Shown here piece by piece: positions 32,770 to 35,329 of a stretch of DNA of 35,329 nucleotides. Each line of letters opens with the position of its first letter. Position 1 is the stretch's first letter. The DNA lies in assembly GCF_020438995.1 (NCBI RefSeq), contig NZ_JAGQTN010000055.1:1-35329 (forward strand). Reading direction: 5' to 3'. A program made the translations under genes and the position numbers. Source of the DNA: Gordonia sp. (in: high G+C Gram-positive bacteria). GTDB taxonomy: Bacteria; Actinomycetota; Actinomycetes; Mycobacteriales; Mycobacteriaceae. The notes under the pieces are model-generated. The model ran no database searches. It was not told where the DNA came from and saw only the letters and a list, made by a program, of their open reading frames with translations.

Positions 32770-33782
32770 CCTCCTACTTCCTACGCACCTTGTTCGTTCA
32801 CACCCCTGGCACGCGGCTCATCCTCGACGGCGACGCTGTGCGAGCGCTCCGTGACGACGCGAAACCGCGACGTCTACCACTGAATGCAATCGACTCCATC
32901 GCCGTCCTCAGTGGAGTCGATATCTCGACCCCACTTCTCACACGCTGTGCGGAAGATGGCCGGACGATCGCGATCCTCAGCCTCTACGGGAAGCCCCGCG
33001 CAGTCATCGAAGGCCCCGACAGCGGCCGCGGACAACTTCGTAGGTACCAGTACCGTGCTCACTTCGATGACGAGCAACGCAACGCACTTGCCCGGACAAT
33101 AGTGGCAGGGAAGATCAACCAGATGCGATGGGCATTGCGACAGTGGGCACGCGACGCCGACCAAGACACAGCGCGTACGCTGCATGCCACCGCCGCCCAG
33201 CTTGACGATGATCGCCTAACGCTCGACCAGGCCGACCGTGCCACCGCACTTGGTATCGAAGGTGCTGCCACACGTCGATATTTCGCCGAGTTCGGGAACG
33301 TCTTGAAGGCGCAGTCTTTCCCCGGACGACATCGTCGTCCTGCCACTGACCCCGTGAACGCGACCCTCTCGTTCCTCTACGCGATGACTCGTCTGTCGGT
33401 CCATGGAGCGATTCACGCGGCGGGCCTTGACCCGTACTGCGGCTACCTCCACGGCGACCGGGACAGCCAGCCGTCACTGGTCCTTGACCTGATGGAGGAG
33501 TTCCGCCCGGCCGCCGACCGACTAACCGTCTCATTGTTCAACCGGAAACAACTCCGCGATACTCACTTCGAATCACAGCTCACCGGGGCCGTTGCACTGA
33601 CCGACGAAGGTCGTGAGGTTGTCATGAACGCCTGGCATCAACACCGACAACGTGACTGCAACCTACGTGCCGCCCGAGCTGCGCTGCCGAACGCTGCAGT
33701 CCCCATCGCGCAAGCGAACGTCCTCGCCAATGCACTTCGTTCTGGCACCATGTACCAGCCACACGAGTTGGTGATCCGGTGA
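32760..33782 (+). CDS. cas1: Cas1 spacer integrase
   Basis: 340 residues from GTG 32760 (GGGGAG 4 nt upstream); GTG 32766, overlapping the cas4 stop as GTGA, is equally possible. Active-site region: Glu in LGIEGAATRRYFAEF, His in YCGYLHGDRDSQPSLVLDLMEEFRP and an acidic residue in the same stretch. Cas1 joins prespacers to the leader-end repeat as a Cas1-Cas2 complex. Overlaps cas4 by 10 bp and cas2 by 4 bp. Confidence 0.95.
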   Translation: MAVTSYFLRTLFVHTPGTRLILDGDAVRALRDDAKPRRLPLNAIDSIAVLSGVDISTPLLTRCAEDGRTIAILSLYGKPRAVIEGPDSGRGQLRRYQYRAHFDDEQRNALARTIVAGKINQMRWALRQWARDADQDTARTLHATAAQLDDDRLTLDQADRATALGIEGAATRRYFAEFGNVLKAQSFPGRHRRPATDPVNATLSFLYAMTRLSVHGAIHAAGLDPYCGYLHGDRDSQPSLVLDLMEEFRPAADRLTVSLFNRKQLRDTHFESQLTGAVALTDEGREVVMNAWHQHRQRDCNLRAARAALPNAAVPIAQANVLANALRSGTMYQPHELVIR

Positions 33783-34069
33783 ACCTCGTTCTGACCTACG
33801 ACGTCGCCACCACGACAGACGCTGGCAAACGTCGCCTCCGGAAAGTAGCCAAGATCTGCGAAGGTTTCGGCCAACGCGTCCAATACTCCGTTTTCGAGAT
33901 TGTCTGTTCCCCAACCGACCTCGCGCGACTCACCGCCAAACTCAAAGCCGTCATCGACCCCGCCCACGACAGCCTTCGCATCTACCTGATCCATGCTGCA
34001 GATTTCAGTACGGTCACTCACCTCGGCCAACGCCGCGAACTGCCGTTCGACGATGCCTGGACTCTCTGA
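33779..34069 (+). CDS. cas2: Cas2 adaptation protein
   Basis: 96 residues from GTG 33779, in a GTGA overlap with the cas1 stop. LVLTYDVATTTDAGKRRLRKVAKICEGFGQRVQYSVFEI has the ferredoxin-like fold and the Asp of strand 1 (YDV). It is the structural core of the Cas1-Cas2 integrase. Last cas gene; the array starts 121 bp later. Confidence 0.96.
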   Translation: MNLVLTYDVATTTDAGKRRLRKVAKICEGFGQRVQYSVFEIVCSPTDLARLTAKLKAVIDPAHDSLRIYLIHAADFSTVTHLGQRRELPFDDAWTL

Positions 34070-34190
34070 GAACGAGCAGTGATGCCAGCCTCAGCGCGCC
34101 CTCCCCAGAACATGTGTAACATCAGACCCATCAGCCACGCTTCAACCTGGCTGAGCGCAGTCTCTTGTCCAAACGGGCAGGTCAGATGCA
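34070..34190 (+). promoter_or_regulatory. CRISPR leader
   Basis: 121 bp between cas2 and the first repeat; no gene. It should hold the array promoter and the Cas1-Cas2 anchoring sequence. I cannot fix a -35/-10 pair with confidence. The leader side is the cas2 side, so spacer 1 (34228-34263) is the newest. Confidence 0.65.
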
Positions 34191-35247
34191 GTGCACCCCG
34201 GCAGCCCGCCGGGGTGGGAGTCTCAACTTTCGTGGCCGATAGCGTACCCGCTAGAGCTACCACGTGCACCCCGGCAGCCCGCCGGGGTGGGAGTCTCAAC
34301 AACCGACGCGCGAGTCGGTGGAGGAAAAACGCGCGGTGCACCCCGGCAGCCCGCCGGGGTGGGAGTCTCAACGTGATCATGTGCGGACGGATGCGGCCGA
34401 GCCTGAGGTGCACCCCGGCAGCCCGCCGGGGTGGGAGTCTCAACTTGGCCCATCGGATCGTCACGACCCCTCGGTCGCGTGCACCCCGGCAGCCCGCCGG
34501 GGTGGGAGTCTCAACGACGAGTTCGAGTGGGTGACCTCCCACGTGTTCCGGCGGTGCACCCCGGCAGCCCGCCGGGGTGGGAGTCTCAACCTCACCGCAC
34601 TGGTGTGGGCCGACCAGGACACCGCGTGCACCCCGGCAGCCCGCCGGGGTGGGAGTCTCAACATGACTGACACCCACACCATCGTGGCCGCAGCCGGCGG
34701 TGCACCCCGGCAGCCCGCCGGGGTGGGAGTCTCAACATCAACAGGTCACCGACCATGCCCGTCCACGACGACGTGCACCCCGGCAGCCCGCCGGGGTGGG
34801 AGTCTCAACGCCATGCCCCATGTGCAACCAGCCCGTCGAATGGCGTGCACCCCGGCAGCCCGCCGGGGTGGGAGTCTCAACCATCTCCACCGACAGTGCG
34901 CGGGGGATGACGGACAGGTGCACCCCGGCAGCCCGCCGGGGTGGGAGTCTCAACGCCTTCGGCGTACGCCGCTTCTACCGCTGCACGATCAGGTGCACCC
35001 CGGCAGCCCGCCGGGGTGGGAGTCTCAACGGTGTCGGTGAGGGTGACGACGCCGACATCACGGACGTGCACCCCGGCAGCCCGCCGGGGTGGGAGTCTCA
35101 ACTCCGTGTCAGGGGGTGGGGTTGGGGAGAATCGTAGTGTGCACCCCGGCAGCCCGCCGGGGTGGGAGTCTCAACGTCGTCCGCGGACCCCGAAGTCTCA
35201 ACCCGTCATCGTGCACCCCGGCAGCCCGCCGGGGTGGGAGTCTCAAC
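34191..35247 (+). CRISPR. Type I-C array, 15 intact repeats, 14 complete spacers
   Basis: Repeats of 37 bp, all identical by eye, start at 34191, 34264, 34336, 34408, 34479, 34554, 34626, 34700, 34773, 34845, 34918, 34993, 35066, 35139 and 35211. Each reads GTG, then CACCCCGGC-AGCCC-GCCGGGGTG (9-bp perfect stem, 5-nt loop), then the 11-nt handle GGAGTCTCAAC. Spacers are 34-38 bp. An 11-nt tail after the stem is what Cas5c leaves as crRNA 5' handle. The repeat is longer than the ~32-bp I-C repeats I know, by a few bases before and after the stem. Several spacers (5, 6, 7, 9) are open in one frame, as expected from phage or plasmid genes. The array runs to the contig end. Confidence 0.97.
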
Positions 35248-35329
35248 ACCGGACGAGCACACGGGTGGACTCCAGTCACACGAGCCCCCCCGGCATCCCG
35301 CCGGGTGGGTGGCAAAAAAACGGAAGAGC
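35248..35329 (+). other. Degraded last repeat and adapter-like sequence at the contig end
   Basis: 35249-35279 matches the Illumina TruSeq adapter at 26 of 31 positions (GAGCACACG and ACTCCAGTCAC are exact). 35282-35321 aligns to the CRISPR repeat with several substitutions and a run of seven A in place of its 3' end. The last nine bases, CGGAAGAGC, are again adapter sequence. This may be a true 34-bp spacer plus degenerate terminal repeat, corrupted by adapter read-through. Confidence 0.65.

Noticed and set aside
34079-35137. Long open frames across the CRISPR array on both strands
   Set aside because: They are repeated translations of the repeat (such as HPGSPPGWESQ) and have no gene-like composition.

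Overview
The window is high-GC actinobacterial chromosome. Gene content and order point to Mycobacteriales, most like Gordonia and its relatives. The evidence is a syntenic block known from mycobacteria, here read in one direction: alkyltransferase-like protein, alpha/beta hydrolase, adnA-adnB, RCK potassium channel, nudC, mycoredoxin, uvrD2, whiB7, ABC1 kinase, ThiF/cyclodehydratase-like protein, DUF2342 protein, PDZ-Lon protease, PPA1309-family protein and UPF0182 protein. The genus is inference; there is no rRNA in the window.

Layout. 1-1460: end of a sirohydrochlorin chelatase-like gene, converging on an ATL plus hydrolase pair. 1517-8653: the AdnAB double-strand-break resection motor-nuclease. 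adnA carries an in-frame dispersed-repeat insertion, and the adnB start has been duplicated into a small coupled ORF. 8682-13320: potassium channel, NudC, mycoredoxin-1 and the HRDC helicase UvrD2. 13313-14294: whiB7 with a long attenuator-like leader, made of an AT-hook-type promoter, a 124-codon upstream ORF, competing hairpins and a terminator. 14513-16437: a methyltransferase and polysaccharide deacetylase pair behind an iron-box-like palindrome, sitting inside the otherwise conserved block. 16453-25622: housekeeping and membrane genes. 25862-25935: initiator tRNA-Met, followed by a strong hairpin.

26228-35247 is a complete type I-C CRISPR-Cas locus (cas3, cas5c, cas8c with an internal cas11c start, cas7, cas4, cas1, cas2) and an array of 15 identical 37-bp repeats. 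The cas3-cas5 gap contains what I consider the main discovery. A solitary repeat-like stem-loop has a different stem sequence but the same geometry and the identical 11-nt crRNA 5' handle as the array repeat. The 'spacer' that follows it matches 16 of 19 positions of a site lying 4 bp upstream of the cas5 start codon. That site has a TTC PAM, and the first mismatch falls at the type I 'flipped' position 6. This is the architecture of a Cas-regulating crRNA-like RNA (CreR-type): the effector would be guided by its own small RNA to sit on and repress the cas5-8-7-4-1-2 operon without cutting it.

The last ~82 bases hold a degraded repeat copy and stretches resembling Illumina adapter sequence. 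The contig end, and therefore the array's true length, should not be trusted.
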